Assembly: GCA_946629065.1 (NCBI GenBank)
Contig: CAMOXK010000011.1
Coordinates: forward strand, 1-44,301
Source of the DNA: an uncultured Clostridia bacterium
GTDB taxonomy: Bacteria; Bacillota; Clostridia; Oscillospirales; Oscillospiraceae
DNA: 44,301 nt
Reading direction: 5' to 3'
The notes beneath the pieces were generated by a model. The model searched no databases and was not told the DNA's origin. It was given only the letters and a program-made list of their open reading frames with translations. Each line of letters opens with the position of its first letter. The first letter of the stretch is position 1. The translations under genes and the position numbers were made by a program. Shown here piece after piece: positions 22,623 to 30,256 of the stretch.

Positions 22623-23545
22623 TAGTAGCCCTCCAGCGGCCGTCGGAAGAAGACGGTCGTCGTGTTCCTGATGTGATCGTGTCTCACCCTGGTCAGGAAG
22701 ATCGTGCCGTTCCATCCTTCGGCTTTTGTCGTTGTGAGGCGGATCAGACTCGCCGCTGCATACCCGGGCATGAGCTCACGGCAGAAACTCCCGCTCGTGA
22801 GCCCTTTGTTCGCAGCCCGAAGGATCCCGCGGGCGAAGCGTGTCGCCTCTGCGTTGCTTGTGACTTTGATCGGATCCGCCGGGCGGAGGATCCGCTTTGT
22901 TTTGCTTCCCGGGACCGTGAAGGATCCGGAGAAGCTGCCGGACGAGATCACGGCGGAGCTGTATGCCTCGCCGCTTCTGTCCTGGTAGGCAAATACGCCG
23001 CCTGCGCCGATCTCAATGGCTGCCGCCGGCGTTTGCTGCTCGATGTAGTGCTCGTCATAGGTAACGAGCTTCCCGTCGTAGACGATCGCCTGGTAGCCCT
23101 CCAGCATACAGAGCCGGGAGAAGAAGGCGAGATCTGTCTCGTTCTCCTGGGCGATGTAGCGGTAGAGCTGATCGGTGCAGCCGTAGTTCTTGTACTCCAG
23201 GCCGAGCCGCTGTGCGACCTCGTTGGCGATCTGAAAGAAGTGGACGCCGGTCCAGGATCGGCTTGCTTTCGCGGCACCGATCGTAGGCGTCGAGAAGGCC
23301 CGCAGGGTGTAGACGCCGTTCTCCGGTCTCGTGGAATGGATGAACATTCTGCCGGTTCTTCCGCCGGTGTCTCCCTCGAAGGAGATCACGCTGCCGGCTG
23401 CCGGCTGCCACATGCTCCAGAAGCCCTTCGGGTCGTTGAAGCGGATGGTCAGAGCATCGGCCCGGTCCGCTGCGTGCATGTCGTGGACACAGTAGCGGAC
23501 CGAGACCTTGTCGAAGATGTCGACGCCGTTGATGATCAGCTTCAT
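22622..23545 (-). CDS. Late control protein D-like baseplate hub
   Basis: 307 residues from ATG 23545 (MKLIINGVDIFDKVSVRYCVHDM), in an ATGA overlap with the gpX gene; the longer track ORF is unsupported. Typical features: DALTIRFNDPKGFWSMWQPAAGSVISFEGD, FFQIANEVAQRLGLEY, LYRYIAQENETDLAFFSRLCMLEGYQAIVYDGKLV, all as in P2 gpD/VgrG-gp27-like hub proteins. The C-terminal half has the GSFSGSFTVPGSKT...NAEATRFARGILRAANKG segment. It forms the hub that connects tail tube and spike. Confidence 0.9.
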   Translation of the reverse strand: MKLIINGVDIFDKVSVRYCVHDMHAADRADALTIRFNDPKGFWSMWQPAAGSVISFEGDTGGRTGRMFIHSTRPENGVYTLRAFSTPTIGAAKASRSWTGVHFFQIANEVAQRLGLEYKNYGCTDQLYRYIAQENETDLAFFSRLCMLEGYQAIVYDGKLVTYDEHYIEQQTPAAAIEIGAGGVFAYQDRSGEAYSSAVISSGSFSGSFTVPGSKTKRILRPADPIKVTSNAEATRFARGILRAANKGLTSGSFCRELMPGYAAASLIRLTTTKAEGWNGTIFLTRVRHDHIRNTTTVFFRRPLEGY

Positions 23546-23769
23546 GTCGAGATCCTCCACGGCGGCAGAGTCTCCGGCGTTTCGGTGCTTTCGACGATGG
23601 GGAGCCGGAGCTCGATGTTTCCGTCGAAGATGATGACGTCGGCATAGTCCGGGTTGAACTCGATGATGTATTTGGCGAGCTGCTCGGCGTTGTACATTGT
23701 CAGGGCGAGAGAGTCGAAGGTGTCGCCCGCCTGCGTCCTGTAGGTCAGGTAGCCGGTTACACGTTGCAA
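23542..23769 (-). CDS. Tail protein X (LysM-like)
   Basis: 75 residues from TTG 23769 (L/MQRVTGYLTYRTQAGDTFDSLALTMYN). GGAGGG lies 8 nt upstream and the gene starts inside the last codons of the tape measure gene. The LysM-like repeat TYRTQAGDTFDSLALTMYNAEQLAKYIIEFNPDYADVIIFDGNIELRLP corresponds to P2 gpX, a small tail-tip or baseplate protein. It overlaps gpD by ATGA. The rare TTG start may keep its level low. Confidence 0.8.
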   Translation of the reverse strand: MQRVTGYLTYRTQAGDTFDSLALTMYNAEQLAKYIIEFNPDYADVIIFDGNIELRLPIVESTETPETLPPWRIST

Positions 23770-26285
23770 TACCGTCCCTCCTCTCTGACACGCAGCCACT
23801 CCTCCAGCCAGTCAAAGAACTCGGCCTCGTGGTCTCTGAGTTTGTCCATGAGATCCTCGTCGTCGTTGCTGCCGAGATCGCCGAAGGTCGGCGACCAGGT
23901 GAAGCCGCTGAAGTCGTAGTAGATGATCGTCGTCCCGCCGGCCATGTCGTTCAGGCTGAAGTCGTCCAGCGTGAGGAGCTTGCCTGCTGTGTTGACGGTG
24001 TTTCCCTCGCCGATGCCGAGCATCTCGCCGGCCTGCAGCCAGTACTCGATGTTCTGCTTCCGGAAGGCCGGGTCGAAGGAGATCACGGCCTCGGTGCCGG
24101 CTTCGCCTGCGATGCTGATGCCCTCGGTGAAGCCGCCGGCCGCCAGTCTCGGGAGCGAGACGTGGTCGATCAGGCCGATCTCCAGGCCGACATACTGCGA
24201 GACGGAGTTGATGCCCTTCAGGATCCCGTTGATCAAGTCGATGGCTCCGTTGATCACGAACTCGACAAAAGACGGGATCAGGTTGAAGATGCCTTTGAAC
24301 AGCTCTACGACGCCGTTCCAGGCCTTTTCCCAGTCGCCCTCGAAGACACCGGTGATGAAGTCGATCAGGCCGCTGAAGACGTCCTGGAGCGCCTGAATGA
24401 TGGGCTGGATGCCCTCGATCGCGCCGCCGAGCACGTCGCCGAACAGCTGAGCCAGGAACTCGAGTATCGGCTGGATTGGCTCGAGGATCTCCGAGATCAG
24501 AGAGCCGAAGATCTCGATCAGCGGACCGATCGCCGTGCTGATCAGGTCGAGGATCGGCGTGATCAGAGCGATGAACAGATCGAGGATCGGCTGGAGTAGC
24601 TGGAGGAGCAGGTCGAGGATGGGCGTCAACACGTTCAGGACCTCGATCAGAACAGGGAGGACGGCCTCCACGATCTGAAGGATGACCGGCATGAGGGCGC
24701 TCAGGAGCTCGTTGATTACGGGCAGGACAGCCTCGATGATCTGGATCAGGATGGGGACCAGAGTGTCGAGCAGCTGGATGATAATGGGGAGTACGGCCTC
24801 CACGATGGAGAGCACCATCGGGAGGAGCTGGTCGATCAGGTCAAGGATGGGCGGGAGGATCGAGGTGATCAGCTCACTCAGCAGCGGCAGGATGGCATTG
24901 ACCAGCCGGATCACCACGGGGAGGATCGCCTGGACGACTCGCATGAGGACCGGGACGATCCGCTGGAATAGGCTGACAAGCACCGGCAGGATGGATTTGA
25001 TTAACTGTGCGAGGATCGGGGCGACCAGCTGGAGCAGTTGGATCAGCACCGGGACGATCGTCGTGACGATGTCAATGACCGGCGGGATCAGCTCGCCGAG
25101 CAGCGTGCCCGCGATGTCGAGCAGGACCGGGACGAGCTCCTGAAGCAGCGGAACGATCACAGGGATCAGATTTTCCACCATGGGCTTCAGCTGCTCGACC
25201 ATGCCCTCGATCAGAGGGATGATGCCCTCCATGAGATCAGCCGCGACCGGCATGAGCTCGTTGAGCGAGTCGAACATGGTGTTCGCAAGGGGGCGGAACG
25301 CGACCTCGGCCTTCTGCTTGAACAGCTGCAGCCGCTCAGCGAAGTCGTAGGTGTCCTCGGAGCAGCCGTTGATCGTCTCGGCGTTTGCCTCAAGCTCCTC
25401 GGTGAGGGCCGCGACGTCGAGCGTGCCGTTGCGGATGTTCTCCGCCATCATGGCTGCGCTCTTAGTGCCGAAGATCTCCGCGGCGATGCCTGCCGCTTCT
25501 GTTGAGGTTTCCGCATTCTTGATGGCTTCGACATACTCCGCGATCCCATGGCTCGCAGTCTTGCCTTCCTTGGTGAAGTTCGCGGTTGCCTTCTTCATGG
25601 CACCGAGGACCTCCGACGTGTTTACGCCGGCCTTGTCCAGCTGCCCGATCAGAGAGATCGACTCCTCGAAGCTGTAGCCGAGTTCCTGAAGCTGTGGGGC
25701 GAACTGCTGCGCCGTCGCGAGCAGGTCAGAAAAGCCGACGCCGGTGCTCTGTGAAGCCTTGAAGACGTAGTCCATGGCGTCGCCCATGTTCTCGGCGTCG
25801 ATGTTCCACGCCTGGAAGGCCTTCGAGGAGGACTCGATCACGGTCCCGAGGTCGTCGCCGAGCATGTCCGCGACCTGGATCGCCTGGACGGAAAGATCCT
25901 GCAGGACGGGCCCGGTCAGCCCGAGGCGCGTGTTGTAGTCTGCGATCGCTTTGCTGGCGTCCTCCATGGAGGTCGGAACGGAGCTGTAGACTGCGTCGAA
26001 GTCGTCCATGAGGGCGTCCAGGGCGTCGCCTGTAGCTCCGGTACCGATGCGGATGCTGTCCGTGACCTCGTCGAACTTGCCGCCGAGATCCACGAGATAC
26101 TTGCTGGCCTCCACGACGGCCTTGCCGGTGCCGACGGCGATCCCGCCGACTGCGGCACCCACGGCCAGGGCTTTCAGGTTCAGCTTGTCAACGATACCGA
26201 CGGCGCCGCTGACTGCCTTTCCGAGAGTCGGGGAAATGGAGCCGGCGATCTCGACGATCGACTGTAGTGTCTTGCCTTTAGCCAC
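23757..26285 (-). CDS. Tail tape measure protein
   Basis: 842 residues from GTG 26285, with GGAGGTGAGGAA upstream. Residues about 70-310 are the TP901-type tape measure core (KFDEVTDSIRIGTGATGDALDAL, IADYNTRLGLTG, FQAWNIDAENMGDAMDYVFKASQSTGVGFSDLL, KAGVNTSEVLGAMKKATANFTKEG). Residues about 345-630 are an unbroken hydrophobic helix array with an 11-residue period and a conserved Pro. The C-terminal part has LIDFITGVFEGDWEKAWNGVVELFKGIFNLIP, typical of the family, and an acidic tail. It sets tail length during assembly and is probably ejected with DNA. Its length suits a tail of roughly 120 nm if helical spacing of about 0.15 nm per residue applies. Confidence 0.95.
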   Translation of the reverse strand: MAKGKTLQSIVEIAGSISPTLGKAVSGAVGIVDKLNLKALAVGAAVGGIAVGTGKAVVEASKYLVDLGGKFDEVTDSIRIGTGATGDALDALMDDFDAVYSSVPTSMEDASKAIADYNTRLGLTGPVLQDLSVQAIQVADMLGDDLGTVIESSSKAFQAWNIDAENMGDAMDYVFKASQSTGVGFSDLLATAQQFAPQLQELGYSFEESISLIGQLDKAGVNTSEVLGAMKKATANFTKEGKTASHGIAEYVEAIKNAETSTEAAGIAAEIFGTKSAAMMAENIRNGTLDVAALTEELEANAETINGCSEDTYDFAERLQLFKQKAEVAFRPLANTMFDSLNELMPVAADLMEGIIPLIEGMVEQLKPMVENLIPVIVPLLQELVPVLLDIAGTLLGELIPPVIDIVTTIVPVLIQLLQLVAPILAQLIKSILPVLVSLFQRIVPVLMRVVQAILPVVIRLVNAILPLLSELITSILPPILDLIDQLLPMVLSIVEAVLPIIIQLLDTLVPILIQIIEAVLPVINELLSALMPVILQIVEAVLPVLIEVLNVLTPILDLLLQLLQPILDLFIALITPILDLISTAIGPLIEIFGSLISEILEPIQPILEFLAQLFGDVLGGAIEGIQPIIQALQDVFSGLIDFITGVFEGDWEKAWNGVVELFKGIFNLIPSFVEFVINGAIDLINGILKGINSVSQYVGLEIGLIDHVSLPRLAAGGFTEGISIAGEAGTEAVISFDPAFRKQNIEYWLQAGEMLGIGEGNTVNTAGKLLTLDDFSLNDMAGGTTIIYYDFSGFTWSPTFGDLGSNDDEDLMDKLRDHEAEFFDWLEEWLRVREEGRYCNV
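24498..25091 (-). repeat. Eighteen tandem 33-bp/11-residue repeats in tape measure gene
   Basis: Eighteen consecutive 11-residue units with the form [hydrophobic]-x-P-[hydrophobic]..., e.g. IVPVLIQLLQL, ILPVVIRLVNA, VLPIIIQLLDT, LTPILDLLLQL. Proline is invariant at position 3. Units upstream (about 25092-25240) are spaced 11, 7 and 15 residues, still in helical register. The DNA copies are diverged, so this is protein-level periodicity. Confidence 0.85.
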
Positions 26286-26289
26286 TTCC

Positions 26290-26807
26290 TCACCTCCGCT
26301 TCCTGTGTGGTGGCTTCATGCGCTTCATGCTTTGTTCTCGCCGCTTCTGTTCCTCAGCGAGATCCTCGGCTGCCTCGGCGTACTCGACGAGGAAGGTCTT
26401 TACAGGTCTTCGCTCGAGGTCGGCGACTGAGGTGTGGTAGCATCGGGCGAAGTCTCGGATGGCTCGCTGGAGTCGTCGTCGGGTGACTCCTCGTCCGATT
26501 TCAGCGTAAAATTTCTACCCACCTTCATGACCTGCATGAGGTCACCGCCCTGCAGCCGCTCCAGGTCGTTGAAGTCGATCTCCTGATTGACTGCAACGAT
26601 GGCAGCGAAGCCGAGGTAGAGGTGGAAGCTGTAGTCGAGTTCTACGGCGCCGGCGAGGTTGCCGCTCTTGGCGCCGGACGCCTTCATCTTGCGGGCGTCA
26701 GCTTCGGCGAAGTGCTGCGAGGTGATGGCGTCGGTGTCGTAGATGAGCTCCTTGACCTTCTTGCCGTTGACGTCGATCGGGTTTCTGAGTTTGATGACTC
26801 CGTTCAT
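26290..26807 (-). CDS. Tail assembly chaperone frameshift product (E-E' type fusion)
   Basis: Predicted -1 frameshift protein of about 172 residues. The first 100 codons are those of the chaperone gene to TTT at 26508; the ribosome then slips on A_AAT_TTT and continues in the -1 frame as YAEIGRGVTRRRLQRAIRDFARCYHTS... to TGA at 26290. The -1 frame extension (72 residues: VADLERRPVKTFLVEYAEAAEDLAEEQKRREQ) looks like a genuine tail-chaperone C-terminus. The zero-frame tail is only low-complexity Asp/Ser/Pro. The layout, upstream of the tape measure gene, is the conserved G/GT or E/E' arrangement. The fusion binds the tape measure and recruits tube subunits. Confidence 0.8.
26400..26807 (-). CDS. 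Tail assembly chaperone, short form (P2 gpE-like)
   Basis: 135 residues, the unshifted product. GVIKLRNPIDVNGKKVKELIYDTDAITSQHFAEADARKMK and LDYSFHLYLGFAAIVAVNQEIDFNDLERLQGGDLMQVMKVGRNF match the phage tail assembly chaperone family (P2 E/Mu gp41-like). The last 35 residues (SDEESPDDDSSEPSETSPDATT...) are low complexity, as expected where the overlapping frame carries the conserved sequence. It lies between tube and tape measure genes. Confidence 0.85.
   Translation of the reverse strand: MNGVIKLRNPIDVNGKKVKELIYDTDAITSQHFAEADARKMKASGAKSGNLAGAVELDYSFHLYLGFAAIVAVNQEIDFNDLERLQGGDLMQVMKVGRNFTLKSDEESPDDDSSEPSETSPDATTPQSPTSSEDL
26508..26514 (-). promoter_or_regulatory. -1 programmed frameshift slippery heptamer
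   Basis: On the minus strand AAATTTT, read in the zero frame as A AAT TTT, is a canonical X XXY YYZ heptamer. Both AAT and TTT re-pair in the -1 frame. Its frame was checked against the ATG at 26807 (AAT codon begins at 26513). In this GC-rich gene it is the only A/T heptamer of this kind. Confidence 0.8.
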
Positions 26808-26867
26808 GTTGTCCTCCTTTTGTTGTAGAGAGGCCCCGGGATCGCTCCCGAGGCCTCTGATTGATGA

Positions 26868-27371
26868 TTAGAGCATGTTCTGGACGGGGGCCATGTAGTC
26901 CTTGCCGTCGATGCGGAGCTTGCCTGCCAGGCGGTCAATCAGGAGGAACTCCTTGCCGGCGCAGAAGATCTGCAGGCGGCTCACGCCGTAGGTCAGCTCA
27001 TTCTCCGGGGCGCTGCCGACTTCGACGCCGATGCCGGGCAGAGCCTTCGGCATACAGCGGACGAAGGCCTTGCAGCCCTCGACGCTCGTGGCGCCGTCAC
27101 TCTTGACGACGCTCTGGACCCAGCGGAACTCGAGGTTCTGCTTCTCCAGGCGGGACAGACGGCCGAGGCCGGCGTCGATGCCGATCTTGGTGATGGCGAG
27201 CTCCATGTCGTCCAGCAGGCCGATGATGGGGACGGTCATGGTGCCCATGGCCTTGACCTCTGCGGTCTGCATGGTGATGCTCGGCAGGGTGAAGTTGACG
27301 TCCTTGCCGACGAGCTTGTTGTCAGCGTACACGGTGTCGGCCGCGATTGCGCTCTTGAGATCCATCCACAT
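26868..27371 (-). CDS. Major tail tube protein
   Basis: 167 residues. I take ATG 27371 (MWMDLKSAIAADTVYADNK) because GGAGG is 9 nt upstream; the track's ATG at 27377 is only 3 nt from it. Features of the P2 FII-type tube protein: LVGKDVNFTLPSITMQTAEVKAMGTMTVPIIGLLDDMELAITKIGID, then FRWVQSVV and the C-terminal GVSRLQIFCAGKEFLLIDRLAGKLRIDGKDYM. It polymerises into the inner tube. It directly follows the sheath gene. Confidence 0.9.
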   Translation of the reverse strand: MWMDLKSAIAADTVYADNKLVGKDVNFTLPSITMQTAEVKAMGTMTVPIIGLLDDMELAITKIGIDAGLGRLSRLEKQNLEFRWVQSVVKSDGATSVEGCKAFVRCMPKALPGIGVEVGSAPENELTYGVSRLQIFCAGKEFLLIDRLAGKLRIDGKDYMAPVQNML

Positions 27372-27373
27372 GA

Positions 27374-28843
27374 TCATTCACCTCCAAAATAGGCGGCGAA
27401 GCCTTCGTCGGTGTAGGTCACCCTCATCGTCCCGCTCTTGAAGGGCGGCGTGGGAGTGGCCTCGAGATCCCAGACGAAGTCGCCGTTGACGAGATTGGCC
27501 TCCTGGTTCTCGGACTCGATGAACTCGACGGTCGGAGTCCCCAGGAGGGCGCCGATGCCGACGTAGCTGTCGAGGACCTCCTGCTCTGCGCTGATGATGG
27601 TGTCCCGCTCGTTGATGTTCATGGGAGCATCGACGCGGACGCCATGACGCAGCTGGAAGCCGTTGGTGATGTGCATGAGCATACGGATCGAGGAGTCGAA
27701 GATGGACCGGGGATCCATGTCTCCGCCGTAGCTGTAGGCCGCGGTGTGCGGGCCCCAGAGGACCCACTGGCCGCCCCAGTAGACGGCGGTGGTGATGCCC
27801 TTCTCGTTGAGGGCGTTCGCGGTCTGCTGGTCGTAGCCCATGTTGGAGGCAGCGGCGCCGAAGAACTGGCCGGTCGCCATGATGGCCTTGTTGGACGGGG
27901 ACTCGAAGGGGATGCCGTCGTGCTCGGAGTCGACGCGCTGCATCGTCGCAGCGGTCACCGTGGACAGGTGGAAGCGCCGGCCACTGCCGTCCGGCACCAT
28001 AGGCCAGCAGACCTTGGAGAACTCGGAGGTGTAGCCGTTGTCCGTCTTCCATGCGATCGCCTTGGCGATGGTGTCGACGGGATTGGTGTCGACGAGAGGA
28101 ATGTCCGCGACGACGAAGGCGTCCCAGTGGCCGTTGATCTTCTTCGCGGCGGAGACCATGGCGGTATAGACCGCCGGGATGTGGGACCAGCCGGGGGCGG
28201 CGATGACGTTCGCCACTACGTTCTCGCGCTGATAGAGCAGAGCGAGAGCAGCGAGGCCGGTGTAGACTCCGGAGTCGCTGACGGAGCCGATGATGGCGGA
28301 CGCCTGCACCGTGGAGGTGTTGACCTCGCGGAACGAGACGGAGACGTTGCCGGAGAGCTGCGTCTCACCGATGGACGTGATGACGACCTTGCCGGTGTTG
28401 AAGTTGTAGGCCACTTCGTAGTCGGTGCCCTCGACCTTGTCCTGGATGGCGATCGTGTCGAGGATGATCGTGCTGGAGGCGAACTCGCCGCGGCCACCGG
28501 AGAAGGCGACGGAGATGCTGGTATTCTCCGACTTCCGATGGGTGGTGGGATCCAGCACGTTGATGACGTAGATGGGGCCGACGTTGCCGACCGTGTTGTC
28601 GAAGTGCTCGGCGACGGCCTCGCAGAGGGTGAAGGCGTCCCAGTCGGCCGCGTAGCCGATCTTCGCCTGCGCGTCGACCATGTTGCTCAGCTTGATCGGA
28701 GCGTTGATGATCCCCGCGTTCGCGTACCCTCTCACGAGGTTGACAGGAGCAGTACCGACATACACGACGACGGTGTCGGAGTTGGTCGAGCTCTTGACCT
28801 TGGAGGCCCGGAGCTCGCCATAGGTTCCGTGCTTGTATGCCAT
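27374..28843 (-). CDS. Tail sheath protein
   Basis: 489 residues, the usual sheath size. Supporting segments: SKVKSSTNSDTVVVYVGTAPVN at the start; DAFTLCEAVAEHFDN; the subtilisin-like-fold domain with GLAALALLYQRENVVANVIAAPGWSHIPAVYTAMVSAAKKINGHWDAFVVADIPLV; and the conserved C-terminal handshake region (WGPHTAAYSYGGDMDPRSIFDSSIRMLMHITNGFQLRHGVRVDAPM). This protein contracts around the tube and makes the phage a myovirus. It is followed by the tube gene with overlapping ends. Confidence 0.95.
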   Translation of the reverse strand: MAYKHGTYGELRASKVKSSTNSDTVVVYVGTAPVNLVRGYANAGIINAPIKLSNMVDAQAKIGYAADWDAFTLCEAVAEHFDNTVGNVGPIYVINVLDPTTHRKSENTSISVAFSGGRGEFASSTIILDTIAIQDKVEGTDYEVAYNFNTGKVVITSIGETQLSGNVSVSFREVNTSTVQASAIIGSVSDSGVYTGLAALALLYQRENVVANVIAAPGWSHIPAVYTAMVSAAKKINGHWDAFVVADIPLVDTNPVDTIAKAIAWKTDNGYTSEFSKVCWPMVPDGSGRRFHLSTVTAATMQRVDSEHDGIPFESPSNKAIMATGQFFGAAASNMGYDQQTANALNEKGITTAVYWGGQWVLWGPHTAAYSYGGDMDPRSIFDSSIRMLMHITNGFQLRHGVRVDAPMNINERDTIISAEQEVLDSYVGIGALLGTPTVEFIESENQEANLVNGDFVWDLEATPTPPFKSGTMRVTYTDEGFAAYFGGE

Positions 28844-28857
28844 TGTTTGTTCTCCTT

Positions 28858-29490
28858 TCAGAGTAGATTTTGATATGCGTCGGGTGTTTTATGGACGACG
28901 CCACACTCAAGCATCACGTCGATCCACAAAAACCAGTAGGGGTAGAAGTCCCAGATCTGCCCCTCCTGCGTGTAGGAGCCGTAGGAGAGCCCGTCGCCTT
29001 CCTTCACGAGCCGGAGGCCGGCGATGAACTCCGCGCTCTCGATCGCTTCGAGCGCCCGGTCTGCGAAGTTCATGACGCCGCGCCAGCCTTCCATGTTTCG
29101 GGTGTATGCGGCCAGATCCTCGCCGGTTCTCCGGTGGTATCTGTTCCCGCCTGGCTTGGTCGGATCCGGCTCCGGGACGACGATCTCGGTGCCGTGCTCA
29201 CCGGGCGACCAGGTCGCCAGGCTGATCCGGAGCTTCACGGTGCGCTTGCCGTCCACGAGCTGATCCTTGCCTTCCTTGAACTGCACGCAGAGCGAAGGGA
29301 TCGGCGCCGCCACATTAGGCGGCAGCCGGTCCTTCGCTGGTACGAACATGGGAAAGGCGGTCGGCGTGACGGTCTCGCCCGGGAAGCCATTGTCGTTCCG
29401 TTCGTCATTAGGCAGCTTCAGCTTGAGACCGTTGCAGATGGACTCCTGCGCCCACTTCGCGACGTTGTCGATGATCGTGGTGAGTGTCAT
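28858..29490 (-). CDS. Tail terminator/completion protein (gpU-like position)
   Basis: 210 residues, located just upstream of the sheath gene. Features: LTTIIDNVAKWAQESI, IPSLCVQFKEGKDQLVDGKRTVKLRISLATWSPGEHG, MEGWRGVMNFADRALEAIESAEFIAGLRLV, and FYPYWFLWIDVMLECG. These resemble tail completion/terminator proteins of Firmicutes phages. It probably closes the tail at the head end. Family name uncertain; position and fold pattern are the basis. Confidence 0.65.
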   Translation of the reverse strand: MTLTTIIDNVAKWAQESICNGLKLKLPNDERNDNGFPGETVTPTAFPMFVPAKDRLPPNVAAPIPSLCVQFKEGKDQLVDGKRTVKLRISLATWSPGEHGTEIVVPEPDPTKPGGNRYHRRTGEDLAAYTRNMEGWRGVMNFADRALEAIESAEFIAGLRLVKEGDGLSYGSYTQEGQIWDFYPYWFLWIDVMLECGVVHKTPDAYQNLL

Positions 29491-29502
29491 GCTGCGCCCT
29501 CC

Positions 29503-29820
29503 TTAGACGGTCCTGTTCTGGCGTAGTGTGATCTGAGAGACGCCCTTGTTGTCCGACCAGTAGTCGACGATGTACTCCCGGCCGTCGATGTTGATCAGCG
29601 AGCCTGGCGTCTTCTTCTTGGGGAGTTCTGCCGTCCTGCCGAAGATCAGCAGGTCAGACTCGGCGATGCCGAGGTTCTGGCCGGCCTGGAGCTTCTCCAG
29701 GTGGTCGTTGTCGATCACGATGGAGATCTCCACGCCTTCGACGGTGTGCTTCTCAGCGAAGTCCTCGAGCTCGAAGAAGACGTTCTCGTTGTCCAGGGCG
29801 ATCGTGTCGCGCAGGCTCAT
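29503..29820 (-). CDS. Head-tail connector protein (lambda FII-like)
   Basis: 105 residues. IALDNENVFFELEDFAEKHTVEGVEISIVIDNDHLEKL, IAESDLLIFGRTAELPKKKTPGSLINIDGREYIVDYWSDNKGVSQITLRQN: a small beta-barrel pattern matching lambda gpFII/head-tail joining proteins. It starts with ATG 29820, overlapping the stop of the gene upstream, and lies between capsid and tail genes as expected. Confidence 0.75.
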   Translation of the reverse strand: MSLRDTIALDNENVFFELEDFAEKHTVEGVEISIVIDNDHLEKLQAGQNLGIAESDLLIFGRTAELPKKKTPGSLINIDGREYIVDYWSDNKGVSQITLRQNRTV

Positions 29821-30227
29821 TACTCAGGCAGAGCCGCAGAGATCTCGGGCGGCTGCTCGTCGTCCTGATCGGTAGCTTTCGCTGCTTCGATCAGAGCGAT
29901 CACCTCGGCCTTGCTCTTGGCCTTGCTCGCGTCTACGCCATACGCAGCGGCGACCTCCTTGAGCTCCGCGAGCTTCATGCTCTCGGAGTAGGCGGGCAGG
30001 GTCTCGGTGATCTCGCCGTCCTCGTCCTTCTCCGGATCCGGCTGCACGGGCTCCTCGGCGGGAGTCTCGACGGAGGGGTTGCCGACGATCCTGGCGACGC
30101 GCAGCTTGACGAGGCGGGCGGCCTCGTCGTCGCTGACGTCAAAGGGAGGATCGTCCGAAGTCTTCCGGATTACGGTGTAGCCGTTCACGCGGAGCCCATA
30201 GGTCCCGCTGATGATCTGGATCTTCAT
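29820..30227 (-). CDS. Small head accessory protein with SAP/LEM-like helix-extension-helix
   Basis: 135 residues in the lambda FI position, after the capsid gene. The first 50 residues (MKIQIISGTYGLRVNGYTVIRKTSDDPPFDVSDDEAARLVKLRVARIV) are typical of a phage head-linked protein. An acidic linker follows, then MKLAELKEVAAAYGVDASKAKSKAEVIALIEAA, a SAP/HeH-like motif that could bind DNA. It may play the gpFI role of assisting terminase-prohead binding; this is inferred. Confidence 0.65.
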   Translation of the reverse strand: MKIQIISGTYGLRVNGYTVIRKTSDDPPFDVSDDEAARLVKLRVARIVGNPSVETPAEEPVQPDPEKDEDGEITETLPAYSESMKLAELKEVAAAYGVDASKAKSKAEVIALIEAAKATDQDDEQPPEISAALPE

Positions 30228-30256
30228 GATGCTTTCGCTCCTTTCTTACGCCCGGA

